The translations under genes were made by a program, and so were the position numbers. A stretch of 48,429 nucleotides of DNA from Bacteroidetes Order II. bacterium (GTDB lineage Bacteria > Bacteroidota > Rhodothermia > Rhodothermales > UBA2364), in contig JAEUSQ010000013.1 in NCBI GenBank assembly GCA_016788705.1, forward strand, positions 1-48,429. The letters are read 5' to 3'. Of the stretch, positions 40,434 to 48,429 are shown in pieces; within the stretch, counting starts at the first letter, position 1; every line of letters begins with the position of its first letter. Below the pieces are notes generated by a model. It was given only the letters and a program-made list of their open reading frames with translations. It searched no databases and was not told the origin of the DNA.

Positions 40434-41033
40434 TTAGGCCGCATTTTCACGTTGTTCTAACCAGCCCACCACATATTTTCCAAGTAGGTCAAACTCTATA
40501 TTAACCATCGTACCCACTTGCCAATCGGAGACCACCGTATGATGAAAGGTATAGGGAATAATCCCGATGGTCAAGACCTCTTCCGACAAACGTGCCACAG
40601 TTAGGCTGATCCCATCAATGGCAATAGAACCTCTTGGGATCACCAATGCTTTATGCTGCAGCCCAAAACGGATGGTAAACAGCCATCCCGTTTCTTCCGA
40701 GACCACACTTTCTATGGTTCCAGTTGCATCCACATGGCCTTGAACAATATGACCATCCAATCGTGCAGACAACAACATGGCCCGTTCCATATTCACCCGT
40801 TGTCCAACTTCCCATCCACCCAAGGTGGTTTTTCGCAAGGTTTCTTCGATCGCTTCTACAAAAAACACCTGTTCTTCCAGCGCCACCACCGTTAAACAAA
40901 CCCCATTACAGGCGATGCTCTGGTCCACTTTAAGCATTGGCACCACATCGGACTGAATCCCAAAACGGCGCCCACCACCCAATTTGGTGATGCTTTGAAC
41001 GGTTCCAACGGTTTCAATAATACCAGTAAACAT
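40434..41033 (-). CDS. ribE: Riboflavin synthase, alpha subunit
   Basis: Converts two 6,7-dimethyl-8-ribityllumazine molecules to riboflavin. Starts with the invariant MFTGIIE and contains two lumazine-binding repeats (about 1-97 and 98-199) with IACNGVCLTV, DGHIVQGHVDATG and AIDGISLTV. The length of 199 residues is standard. No FMN riboswitch is seen nearby. It follows a lipoprotein gene with an 18-base gap. Confidence 0.96.
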   Translation of the reverse strand: MFTGIIETVGTVQSITKLGGGRRFGIQSDVVPMLKVDQSIACNGVCLTVVALEEQVFFVEAIEETLRKTTLGGWEVGQRVNMERAMLLSARLDGHIVQGHVDATGTIESVVSEETGWLFTIRFGLQHKALVIPRGSIAIDGISLTVARLSEEVLTIGIIPYTFHHTVVSDWQVGTMVNIEFDLLGKYVVGWLEQRENAA

Positions 41034-41051
41034 GAGGTCAGTCTTTCCATT

Positions 41052-41561
41052 TTAAGGGTTAAACGTAAACGATTTAGCAAAGGGCTTCGTCGCTCCTGGT
41101 TCAAAAACATGAAGAATGACTTCCTTGCTTGGTTTTAATACGGCAGCCAGCGGCTCCAAGTCAAACGTAAGGGTTTCGTAAAGCATCGCTTCGCAAAGAT
41201 CGCCATTGGCATTATGTGTGAGGAAGAGGTTGTTTTGGGGCGGTAAAGACTTGGCAATGGCCGGACTTCCGGCAAGCCCCCAAACATGCGTTCGACATCC
41301 GCCACTACTGGCCACTTTAAGGGTTAAGGTATGGCCCTTCAAAGACCCACCCTCGATACCTGCCGGATCATGCGGTAAGTCATCCGGATTTAGGTGATCG
41401 TACACCTGAATTTTGCGAGATTCTTGCAGGCTTCTACCCGAAATAGGGAACGGTTCATCCGATACTACAGGTGAACAATCTTTTACCCCTAAGCACAGGA
41501 TGGGCATGTCGCAAGAAGCAAGAATTAAAGCAGAAAGCAGAAATGCAACAGCGGTTTTCAT
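41052..41561 (-). CDS. Hypothetical lipoprotein
   Basis: Family not recognised. The signal peptide ends in a lipobox (LILASC). The mature part of about 150 residues has several cysteines (LCLG, KDCS, GGCRTH, DLCEAM) that may form disulfides, and a beta-rich composition. It lies between a HAD phosphatase and riboflavin synthase on the same strand. Its role is unknown. Confidence 0.7.
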   Translation of the reverse strand: MKTAVAFLLSALILASCDMPILCLGVKDCSPVVSDEPFPISGRSLQESRKIQVYDHLNPDDLPHDPAGIEGGSLKGHTLTLKVASSGGCRTHVWGLAGSPAIAKSLPPQNNLFLTHNANGDLCEAMLYETLTFDLEPLAAVLKPSKEVILHVFEPGATKPFAKSFTFNP

Positions 41562-41635
41562 AACGATACTTCGGTTGAAAGTCAGAAGTCATTTAAAGAG
41601 GATACACCGTTTGTGGGTGCTTCAACCAATCCGAA

Positions 41636-42406
41636 TCAAACCCCGACGGGCAAGGTGTCGCGTCCGTATTGCTTCATCCGGTTCCACGAAACACACCAAT
41701 CGTATGCCTCCAAAACACCCTCCACATAGCTTCCGGTTGTAATTTGGATGCCCAATGCTTTTACCGATTCGTGGGCATTGGCAGGTGCAAAAGGAAAACC
41801 GACCAATTTTAGGGCCCCAATATCCATCCCAGCATCCCCGATATAAGCCATTTTGTGCAATGGAATGCCTGTTATCCGAGAAAGCCACAAGATTCCATCG
41901 GCCTTTGTAGTGGCTTTCGGGATTACATCTACCGAATAAGGGGTTTGGAATGCCACCAGATTCGGATAATGCTGGAGAATATGTTGCTCCACAATGGGGA
42001 AAAACCGCGCTAAAGCGGCTCGGTCTGGACAAACCACGCCCGCTTGTGTACGCTTTCCATAATCATATACGATGGGGGAGCCAATGATCGCTTGTTGAAG
42101 CCAACGTTGAACCTCCTGAATGTCGAGATTTACCCCTTCTTCAAAAGCGGGATGCCATTGCACGTGTCCGGTGGTAAGATGCAACATACCAGCCCCTCCT
42201 TCAAAGAGCACCGGCTGGGTTAGCCCGAACAGTTGGGCCATGGCCTCCACATACGGCCCCGATCGTCCAGAGCATAATGACCACTTCGGAAATACAGCAT
42301 CTTCTCGTACAACAAAATCTGTTATGCGCTGGAATGCACCCAACTTATGCGGACGATAAACCTCCGAAAGACAGCCGTCTATATCCGAGATAAAAAGTTC
42401 AATCAT
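41636..42406 (-). CDS. HAD-superfamily phosphatase (Cof/phosphoglycolate phosphatase-like)
   Basis: HAD hydrolase with DIDGCL at 8-13 (nucleophile Asp8, acid Asp10), motif II CSGRSG, Lys in PKATTKADGI and motif IV GDAGMDIGAL. The cap between motifs II and III is of the C2 type. It resembles archaeal-type phosphoglycolate and sucrose-phosphate phosphatases; the substrate is uncertain. It starts 7 bases after fabI, so the two are co-transcribed. Confidence 0.85.
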   Translation of the reverse strand: MIELFISDIDGCLSEVYRPHKLGAFQRITDFVVREDAVFPKWSLCSGRSGPYVEAMAQLFGLTQPVLFEGGAGMLHLTTGHVQWHPAFEEGVNLDIQEVQRWLQQAIIGSPIVYDYGKRTQAGVVCPDRAALARFFPIVEQHILQHYPNLVAFQTPYSVDVIPKATTKADGILWLSRITGIPLHKMAYIGDAGMDIGALKLVGFPFAPANAHESVKALGIQITTGSYVEGVLEAYDWCVSWNRMKQYGRDTLPVGV

Positions 42407-42413
42407 GCAATGA

Positions 42414-43256
42414 TTAACCCAGATTCCCTTCGTCCTTTGTCAGTGCTTCTGCCAACATCAGAATAAGCTCGTCCGACATGCCCGTAGAACTAAACCCTCC
42501 GTCGTGAAAGAGATTTTGCATCGTCACCATGCGGGTCAGGTCCGAGAGCAACGAAACCGTATAATCGGCACACGAAGCGGCATCGGCATTACCAAGTGGC
42601 GAAACCCGATTGGCAAACTCGAACATGGCATCGAAGCCTTTCAGGCCCTGTCCTGCAACCGTAATAGTTGGGCTTTGGGAAATGGTGTTCACCCGGATTT
42701 TCCGCTTACCGAGGTTGTAGCCGTAGGTACGAGCAATAGACTCCAACAATGCCTTTGCATCATTCATCTCGGAGTATTTTGAGAACGTACGCTGTGCCCC
42801 AATATAACTGAGGGCCACCACCGAAGACCCGTCTGCCAATGCCTCGGTATCTAAAGAGGCGCGGATGACACGATGCAGGCTAATCGCGGAAATATCTAAC
42901 GTTTTGTGCATGTTCTCATAGTCCAACTCGGTATAAGCAAGCCCTTTACGGATGTTAATGCTTTGCCCAATGGCATGAACGATAAAATCAATTTGACCGC
43001 CAAAATGGAATTTGGTTGCTTCGAAGAGCGCTTTCAGGTCTTCATCACTGGTGGCATCCGCATAGATAACAGGGCTATTTCCTGTTATTTCAGACAGTTT
43101 GGGCAAATTTCCAAATCGCTTAGTAACGGGCGCATTGGAAAGCACAAACTGTGCCCCTTCCCGATGGGCCGCTTCGGCAATGGCCCAAGCAATGGAGGTT
43201 TCAATCATGGCCCCAAAGATGACGCCTTTTTTCCCTTTTAAGAGTCCGTAACTCAT
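42414..43256 (-). CDS. fabI: Enoyl-[acyl-carrier-protein] reductase, FabI type
   Basis: NADH-dependent last step of fatty-acid elongation. I start at ATG 43256 (MSYGLLKGKKGVIFG), which gives 280 residues; an open frame upstream to 43502 overlaps no promoter logic and does not look coding. SIAWAIAEAAHREGA forms the nucleotide-binding region; the catalytic residues are Tyr151, Tyr161 and Lys168 with the FabI spacing, in YIGAQRTFSKYSEMNDAKA. Triclosan-type inhibitors act on this family. Confidence 0.95.
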   Translation of the reverse strand: MSYGLLKGKKGVIFGAMIETSIAWAIAEAAHREGAQFVLSNAPVTKRFGNLPKLSEITGNSPVIYADATSDEDLKALFEATKFHFGGQIDFIVHAIGQSINIRKGLAYTELDYENMHKTLDISAISLHRVIRASLDTEALADGSSVVALSYIGAQRTFSKYSEMNDAKALLESIARTYGYNLGKRKIRVNTISQSPTITVAGQGLKGFDAMFEFANRVSPLGNADAASCADYTVSLLSDLTRMVTMQNLFHDGGFSSTGMSDELILMLAEALTKDEGNLG

Positions 43257-43365
43257 AATCTGTATTTTCTTGAAGGGGTTGGGTGTACACCGGAGATACA
43301 TATTGGATATCCTCCGGACACAAAAACGGCCCGAATATACTAAAACTAAGCGGTATGAAAACGAC

Positions 43366-43737
43366 TTATGTGCGGGCAAGGGTATAAGATAACCACTTTT
43401 CGAGCGAAGCGATGATTTGTTCCTGTGAAAAAGGTTTAGGTACAAAATCAGTATAACCAACGTCACGACAAATTTCACGATGACGCTTAAATACATAACC
43501 ACTCAGGGCGATTATTGGAAGGTGTGGATGGGTCCGCCTTAGTTCCAGAACGGCTTCATCTCCATCCATCCCCCCGCCAAATCCAACATCCATGATCACA
43601 GCATCAGGTGGATTTGCACGGACATATTCTATGGCCTCTTCAGCAGAAGCCAGCGTCACGACCTCATACTGGTCTTTTAGAAAAAAATACAACAATCGGC
43701 GAAGAGAGGGATCGTCATCCACAGCCAGAATTTTCAT
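43366..43737 (-). CDS. Single-domain response regulator (CheY-like receiver)
   Basis: Receiver of 123 residues with the acidic pocket Asp7-Asp8-Asp9, phosphoacceptor Asp50 (VIMDVG), Ser79 (ALSGY) and Lys101 (PKPF). It has no output domain, so it works by protein contact or phosphotransfer. A glycine-rich stretch (GFGGGMDGD) follows the phosphoacceptor. No histidine kinase is adjacent. It lies 109 bases upstream of fabI. Confidence 0.93.
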   Translation of the reverse strand: MKILAVDDDPSLRRLLYFFLKDQYEVVTLASAEEAIEYVRANPPDAVIMDVGFGGGMDGDEAVLELRRTHPHLPIIALSGYVFKRHREICRDVGYTDFVPKPFSQEQIIASLEKWLSYTLART

Positions 43738-43820
43738 ACTATTTGGGTCGTTATAGGAGGGCTACATGAAAATAAAGCAATAATCATACCAAAAAAATCA
43801 ATTATTTCACACACAGAAAA

Positions 43821-43842
43821 GCCCCTTTTATAAAAAAGAGGC
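43821..43842 (-). terminator. Intrinsic terminator of the T9SS metalloprotease-like gene
   Basis: Imperfect stem from GCCCCTTTT (43821-43829) to AAAAGAGGC (43834-43842) with one mismatch; on the minus strand it is followed by TTTTCTG. It lies 27 bases past the stop at 43869. Confidence 0.65.
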
Positions 43843-43868
43843 CCTCATCAGAATCAGCATTAAAGACA

Positions 43869-46325
43869 TTATTTAATCAATATCATTCGCTTAGAAAAGC
43901 GCTGCGAGCCAGATTCTATCGTATAAAAATATAAACCACTCGGCCAGTTTTTGGCTTGGAGTTGTACGGAATACGTTCCGGCTACTTGTGGTTGATCCAC
44001 CATTGTTTCTACCAATCGTCCCAAAGTGTCATAGACCAAAAGGCGAACATGCCCGGATGTGGGCAAGTGGTATTGAATAGTCGTTGTGGGATTAAAAGGA
44101 TTCGGATAGTTTTGCAAAAGTTCTATCTGCTCTGGTAAGGTGGTTTCGTCGTCTATCGCCACAATTTTTCGGGTTAGGAATGTGGCGCGTATGGGCAAGG
44201 TAGCATTGGTAACGGTGGTAGTGGCGGATAGTTGGGTTCCATTGAGTTCCCGCCATGCTTTGGTACTCCCCATAAAGAAGGAGGTGTTTTCTCCTGAAAA
44301 ATAGGAAGCAGCCAATAACATATAATTTTGGTCGTTTCCGGCTTCACGATAGCCTATAAAAACGGTATCGGGCAAGGCATTTAATTTAGATTCATGGGCC
44401 GTCAAATCTATTTCAAAAAAATTAAATCCAACGCGGGGCACATCATAAGCACGGGGATCGGTCACATCCAACTCGAATAAGACATCGCCCGGTAATCCTT
44501 GGCTATTGCTTTGCCAAACCGTTAGCTTAATGTCTCTTGGCGCATCTGCGGAAATTCCAAAACTACTATCTTGACTACGATAGTAGGGAGAAACAGATAC
44601 TTTTTGTAATCTTACGGCATTGGTGGGTTTTAGGAATCTTGTAGCGGCGGCATTGCTTTCATTCCCGCCCAATGCAAAGAAATAATAGGCTCCAGAGTCC
44701 GTATCTTGGTGTACCAAGGCATTTTCCCCATACTTCACCTCGGTGGAAGCGGTGGCAAGTTCCGAAGACCACGAGGTAACAAACCGAACAGCGGGCGTAT
44801 ATCCGGATCCTCGACTGGGATTTACGTTGCTAATGAGGAGTGACACCGATGTAAACTCGCCCGTAATGGTCTCGGTGGCCGTGCCCAATGTCAGGTCTTT
44901 AACCTGCGTTGTCCCCCCTACTGCTTTCAAAATGAGACGGGCACGGGTCACGCTCCGATAATCACTGAGCGTTCCGCCAGCATCTGCTACGGGGTCTATC
45001 TGAATTTTAAAGTCTTTCACGGTATTCCAGCGAAAATAGGTTACGCCACCGGGCTGGATTTTGGCCGTGGTTTGGGTTTTTTCGGTTGCGGATGCCCCGT
45101 CAAAATCGCCATCGTAGGTTACATTTCGGAAAAAACTCCGGCGGTATCGGTTTTGATAGCCAAATCGCGGGTCTAAGGTATAGGAATTTACCAAATTGGC
45201 GGTGTGCCAGTTGTGTACCAAGGTTTCTAAGCTGAGCGTAGTGGCATTTTTGGAGAGGGCATTCCGATAGCCGCCAAGCCCTGTCGCTGTGTCTCGCGTG
45301 ATGGCTCCCGTATTTTCCGCACCAACTTGCTCGGCCATATAGGTGGTAAACAAGCCTGCTCGTTGATAATCATTCTGGGTAAGGTTATCATTTCCAGAAG
45401 AAAGAGTACGCCAATCTAATAAGTAAACATTATTTTCGGCCACTTGCGAAAAACCAATAGTTGGAATAGAGAACGTGCTGAGGTAGTAAATCAGTCGTCC
45501 GGAAAAGCCGTTATACAACTCGGCCCATTCCGAGAGGCCCTCATCCACAAAAGTAACTTCGAGGTTGTCATAGTTGATGCGGATCAGGTGTTGGTACTCG
45601 TGTGCCGCAGTGGCCATCAACTCTGCAATCCCATTATTTAAACTGGGATAGGTATCTAAATGGATAATGTCGCGGTTATTACCATTTCCGCCGGCTCCGG
45701 GCAAGTCTTGCGGCGACACATATCCCGCAATCGCGGATGCATTGCCTTCCGGATCATAATTATCGGGGATGTTATACAGCAGCGCGTCTAATTTTCCATC
45801 ATTATCACTATTGGGCGGCTGTCCAAACAAGGCTTGATCGGTTTGAATAATGCCTTTATCCGTAAATGCCGGTGTTTTGGCGGTCATATAGGCCACGACC
45901 GAGTCTAAGGCCGTACTCCGAATACGTTTTGCGGCTATTTCCCCCAATTCTACCCAAAAATTAGCCTGATCGTGGACTCGCTCTAACCGGAATTTTAGGG
46001 TGATATTGCGGTTATTCTTGAAGTCTCGTACCCGAAACGCCAAGGTATCGCCTAATTTAGCCGGAGATTCTTTCTTAAGCAAAGCCTGTCCGCCATTCTT
46101 TTTCCACTCCCGGAATCCTGCAAGGGTACGTTGTCCTTCTTCACTGTTCACCAACTGATCCGTAATATGCAGACTTTTTATCATCTTCGTTTTAGGGAAC
46201 CCCATCTCTGCTTTTTTGGCTAAAACAGTTGGGGTGCCATGTAGGGGTAGCAGTTGTTCTTGTGCAAAACCAACGCTCGCCCCCCCTCCAATCAAACACA
46301 TTAGGAAGAACGCTTTTTTCAACAT
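43869..46325 (-). CDS. T9SS-exported zinc metalloprotease-like protein
   Basis: Signal peptide MLKKAFFLMCLIGGGASVGFAQ, a propeptide-like region, then a zinc-peptidase domain with AAHEYQHLI (His242, Glu243, His246) and, 16 residues after the motif's last His, DEGLSEWAE, where Glu262 or Glu266 could be the third ligand of a gluzincin. A calcium-type stretch NSDNDGKLDALL (172-183) precedes it. Beta-rich domains fill residues 420-730. The end is a type A sorting domain (QNYPNPFNPTTTIQY, DTLGRLVETMV, GLYFYTIESG, SKRMILIK). It is probably secreted or surface-bound; the substrate is unknown. Confidence 0.87.
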   Translation of the reverse strand: MLKKAFFLMCLIGGGASVGFAQEQLLPLHGTPTVLAKKAEMGFPKTKMIKSLHITDQLVNSEEGQRTLAGFREWKKNGGQALLKKESPAKLGDTLAFRVRDFKNNRNITLKFRLERVHDQANFWVELGEIAAKRIRSTALDSVVAYMTAKTPAFTDKGIIQTDQALFGQPPNSDNDGKLDALLYNIPDNYDPEGNASAIAGYVSPQDLPGAGGNGNNRDIIHLDTYPSLNNGIAELMATAAHEYQHLIRINYDNLEVTFVDEGLSEWAELYNGFSGRLIYYLSTFSIPTIGFSQVAENNVYLLDWRTLSSGNDNLTQNDYQRAGLFTTYMAEQVGAENTGAITRDTATGLGGYRNALSKNATTLSLETLVHNWHTANLVNSYTLDPRFGYQNRYRRSFFRNVTYDGDFDGASATEKTQTTAKIQPGGVTYFRWNTVKDFKIQIDPVADAGGTLSDYRSVTRARLILKAVGGTTQVKDLTLGTATETITGEFTSVSLLISNVNPSRGSGYTPAVRFVTSWSSELATASTEVKYGENALVHQDTDSGAYYFFALGGNESNAAATRFLKPTNAVRLQKVSVSPYYRSQDSSFGISADAPRDIKLTVWQSNSQGLPGDVLFELDVTDPRAYDVPRVGFNFFEIDLTAHESKLNALPDTVFIGYREAGNDQNYMLLAASYFSGENTSFFMGSTKAWRELNGTQLSATTTVTNATLPIRATFLTRKIVAIDDETTLPEQIELLQNYPNPFNPTTTIQYHLPTSGHVRLLVYDTLGRLVETMVDQPQVAGTYSVQLQAKNWPSGLYFYTIESGSQRFSKRMILIK

Positions 46326-46600
46326 GCCATTTTGTTTTTTTGATCAAAAATGGTAAGATACTCCACGCCCACGTTTTTTCCACTACAGCTACCATATTTT
46401 GTTTGTAGAGCCGCTACAAACGCTCAGAACGCCACAGAAACCAAATGCGCAGGGTGCGAGAAACCCTTGACCGCAGAAAGGAATGACTGTAATAACCGAT
46501 GTGCTGAATACCGCAAAATTATCTTTGCCCATAAGTATTCGTTTAACGACAAAAGTCCACGATAATAATCGTAGGCTTTTGTTTGACCGAACAGGGAGAA
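46326..46600. other. Intergenic region before the metalloprotease-like gene, including a terminator hairpin
   Basis: No gene is seen. The left part should carry the promoter of the gene starting at 46325. A hairpin CAAAAG-N3-ACGAT-AATA-ATCGT-N3-CTTTTG (46550-46581) lies 20 bases past the stop at 46601 and probably terminates that gene; its internal loop makes it weaker. Confidence 0.5.
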
Positions 46601-48298
46601 TTATTTCACCAACATCAATTTTCCCGACAGAATCTGATCACCGATAACAAGTTTATAAAAGTACACACCGCTCGCAAACGAAGAGGCTTGCCACATAACT
46701 TGGTGCATACCTTGGGATTGCTTTTGATTGACCAACACCGACACTTCACGGCCTGTAACATCATACATGGTGAGGCGCACATTCGCTTCTTGTGGTAAGC
46801 TATACGATAGTGTTGTACTTGGATTAAACGGGTTTGGGTACGTCGTAATGTGTACGGCTTGGCTCGTATTTGAATAAGTAACCCTTTCCCTGTCGTCAAG
46901 ACGCATATCCTTCCTGTTATTCGGTACTTTGGTTTCGCCCAATGTAGCCAAGAGCATGGCCAAATCTTGTTCTTGGTATTGGCTTTGTGGTTTTGCACTT
47001 GCCAAAGTTGCTTTTGCCTTGTTGATATCGCCCATTTGGTGATACAACTGCGCCATATTGAGTTGTGCATAGAAACCTGCTATGCCTTTGTCTGCATTGG
47101 CAAGTGTTTTGAGTGTGTTGATGGCATCTGCCGTTTTGCCTTCGCTCGCGTCCAAAAGTGCCGATGTCTCCAATGCCGTCACGTACAATGGATCGCTTTT
47201 CTTAAGTTTCTGTATTACGAAGCCACGTTGTTCTTGCCCTTTTTGGTATCGTGCTGAAAGTTGTCCAATTTGGGTCAGCGCGATTTGTGCATCTGGCATC
47301 TTCCCACTATGCACCACCACTTGCAGATCGGCGAGTGCTTCCTCTATCTTGCCTTTGCCCACTTTGCTCAAGGCCGAGAGCAACGAAACATCTGGCAATT
47401 GGTCGGCGTTTGCGGATGTGCTTAGGCTTGTATTGGCATTTGTGTCTATACCTTGCGCCTGCACGGCTGTTTCTCTGGCCCGTGCGAGTGCTGTGCTAAC
47501 GTCTGCACAATTTGGTGCCCCCAATGAACCGTCATAATAAATAGGCGAACCGCTCATGGTAGGGGTATTGTTCCAATAATTGCTATTGGCAAAGATATAG
47601 CCACCACCCGATACTTCTAAGGACGAACTTGCTGCATCGCAAAAATGATTGTGCGAGCCATGGCCAGCGTACAACCCACCTAAAATGCCACCATTATACC
47701 CTGCGCTTAACTTTCCGCCTTTGATCTTGTCGTTGCCTAAATAACTCGTTGTAGCACTATTCCTAAAAGCCGTCTTTCCATTCGTTTGTACAACTTGGCT
47801 ATACCACAAAGAAACAGGCAAGCCGTAGGTTACAATGGCACTTTCGGACGCACTTTTGATCTTGGAATGGCTGATGCTTACCGAATTGCTTCCCCCATAC
47901 TGACTTGCATACAAACCATAGACTGCACCACCCGAAGGCACATCAATCTCGCTGTTGTTAAACGTGAGGCTTGCACTATTGACACTCAAGGCCGTACCCC
48001 CCCAAGAGCCACCTACATTCAAGATTTTGGAACCATCGAAGGTCGCACTGCTGCCCGGGTTCATGGTGATACCTTTCCATGTCCCGCCATTTTGGGAGGT
48101 GAATGTGGCTTGCTGGAAATTTACTCCCGCACCATTGATATACAGGTATGAACCATTGCCAAAAGACACCGTTAAAGGATTGGGGGATGTGGACACATTT
48201 GTTCCATTTAACGTCATGTTGCCATTAATAGCCCAATTGTTATTCCGTCCAATACTAGTAGGACTGTTCCCAAAATTATAAAACGTTGCTAAGTACAT
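46601..48298 (-). CDS. T9SS-type surface protein with beta-helix and TPR regions, apparently lacking its 5' end
   Basis: Residues 1-260 look like a right-handed parallel beta-helix (repeated short strands: NGTNVSTSPNPLTVSFGNG, SGGAVYGLYASQYGG). Residues about 300-455 are helical TPR-like repeats (KGKIEEALADLQVVV, GKTADAINTLKTLA, GDINKAKATLASAK). The end is a type A sorting domain (YPNPFNPSTTLSYSLP, GREVSVLVNQ, ASGVYFYKL, KLMLVK). There is no signal peptide at the first ATG (48298) and an in-frame stop lies 33 bases upstream, so the beginning of the gene is missing or shifted. As T9SS cargo must first cross the inner membrane through Sec, this copy may not be exported. Confidence 0.75.
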   Translation of the reverse strand: MYLATFYNFGNSPTSIGRNNNWAINGNMTLNGTNVSTSPNPLTVSFGNGSYLYINGAGVNFQQATFTSQNGGTWKGITMNPGSSATFDGSKILNVGGSWGGTALSVNSASLTFNNSEIDVPSGGAVYGLYASQYGGSNSVSISHSKIKSASESAIVTYGLPVSLWYSQVVQTNGKTAFRNSATTSYLGNDKIKGGKLSAGYNGGILGGLYAGHGSHNHFCDAASSSLEVSGGGYIFANSNYWNNTPTMSGSPIYYDGSLGAPNCADVSTALARARETAVQAQGIDTNANTSLSTSANADQLPDVSLLSALSKVGKGKIEEALADLQVVVHSGKMPDAQIALTQIGQLSARYQKGQEQRGFVIQKLKKSDPLYVTALETSALLDASEGKTADAINTLKTLANADKGIAGFYAQLNMAQLYHQMGDINKAKATLASAKPQSQYQEQDLAMLLATLGETKVPNNRKDMRLDDRERVTYSNTSQAVHITTYPNPFNPSTTLSYSLPQEANVRLTMYDVTGREVSVLVNQKQSQGMHQVMWQASSFASGVYFYKLVIGDQILSGKLMLVK

Positions 48299-48429
48299 GA
48301 CAAAAAAGCTTTTCCGCCATGTTGCCTATCTTGTGGGTTCTGACATCTACAAGATTATGGCAACAAAAGCGAAAAAGCTGGCTCAATATAGTGAGCTACA
48401 AGATTTTTTTAGTAAAGAACTTCGGCTCA
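48297..48429 (+). CDS. Possible gene start running off the window
   Basis: A plus-strand frame opens at ATG 48297 and stays open to the window end (about 44 codons, MTKKLFRHVAYLVG…, rich in Lys). It is divergent from, and overlaps the first bases of, the truncated T9SS gene. I do not recognise it. If real, it may belong to whatever sequence replaced the 5' end of that gene. Confidence 0.3.
   Translation, partial: MTKKLFRHVAYLVGSDIYKIMATKAKKLAQYSELQDFFSKELRL

Noticed and set aside
43257-43502. Longer N-terminus for FabI overlapping the response regulator gene
   Set aside because: The translation is unlike FabI, and the family start MSYGLLKGKKG is at 43256.
1-48429. tRNA, rRNA, riboswitch, CRISPR or intact insertion sequence
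   Set aside because: No cloverleaf TpsiC-like motifs, rRNA stretches, repeat-spacer arrays or transposase genes were recognised by eye; small RNAs could be missed.

Overview
The window looks like a chromosomal segment of a free-living, respiring member of the Bacteroidota/Rhodothermota lineage. The evidence is three proteins with a C-terminal type IX secretion (Por) sorting domain built around YPNPFNP, a high-potential iron-sulfur protein of the kind used for respiration in Rhodothermus-like bacteria, DUF5916 and other outer-membrane barrels, many lipoproteins, and weak Shine-Dalgarno use. Base composition is moderate. I saw no rRNA, tRNA, CRISPR array or intact insertion sequence.

Layout. 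14-1750 (minus): a WGR-PARP ADP-ribosyltransferase followed by a short reading frame interrupted by an in-frame UGA. 1878-11095: a denitrification island with two divergent units. The minus-strand unit is nirK (fused to cytochrome c), nirV and a SCO copper chaperone. The plus-strand units are an Rrf2 regulator, then a second Rrf2 regulator with norC (two haem c domains), norB, norQ and norD, ending in a truncated CopD-like remnant. The two promoter regions share two sequence boxes. 11131-14808 (minus): an FtsX/LolD-type ABC exporter with a His-rich loop, peptide deformylase, RuvX and a small secreted protein. 14913-16885: an alpha/beta hydrolase and an unrelated secreted protein. 17126-21900 (minus): a BlaI repressor, an outer-membrane protein and an M56 (BlaR1-type) peptidase with a very long extracytoplasmic tail, preceded by an operator array.

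22013-29122: a manganese/zinc/iron import locus with an MntR-like repressor, a TroA-like binding protein, an ATPase, a permease fused to a DtxR-type domain, a CBM9/DUF5916 outer-membrane barrel and a second permease. 29223-30434 is glutaryl-CoA dehydrogenase. 30616-31120 is a decayed WD40-repeat gene. 31233-33611 is a T9SS-exported propeller with paired cysteines. 34237-37980 is an FbpABC-type ferric iron importer whose promoter carries a palindrome almost identical to the one in front of the MntR-like gene, which suggests a shared metal regulon. 38123-40110 holds a MoxR-type ATPase and the HiPIP. 40434-43737 (minus) has riboflavin synthase, a lipoprotein, a HAD phosphatase, FabI and a response regulator. 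43869-48298 (minus) has two more T9SS cargo proteins, the second apparently lacking its 5' end.

Together the genes describe a cell that reduces nitrite to N2O through NirK and cNor, probably with HiPIP or cytochrome c as donor, with copper delivery from SCO. It also carries two metal-import systems that look co-regulated, and it sends several large proteins to its surface. The least familiar parts are the PARP cassette with its split partner, the BlaI/outer-membrane protein/M56 cassette, and the metal operon that joins a repressor domain to a permease and includes an outer-membrane barrel. All calls come from reading the sequence; no database search was run.
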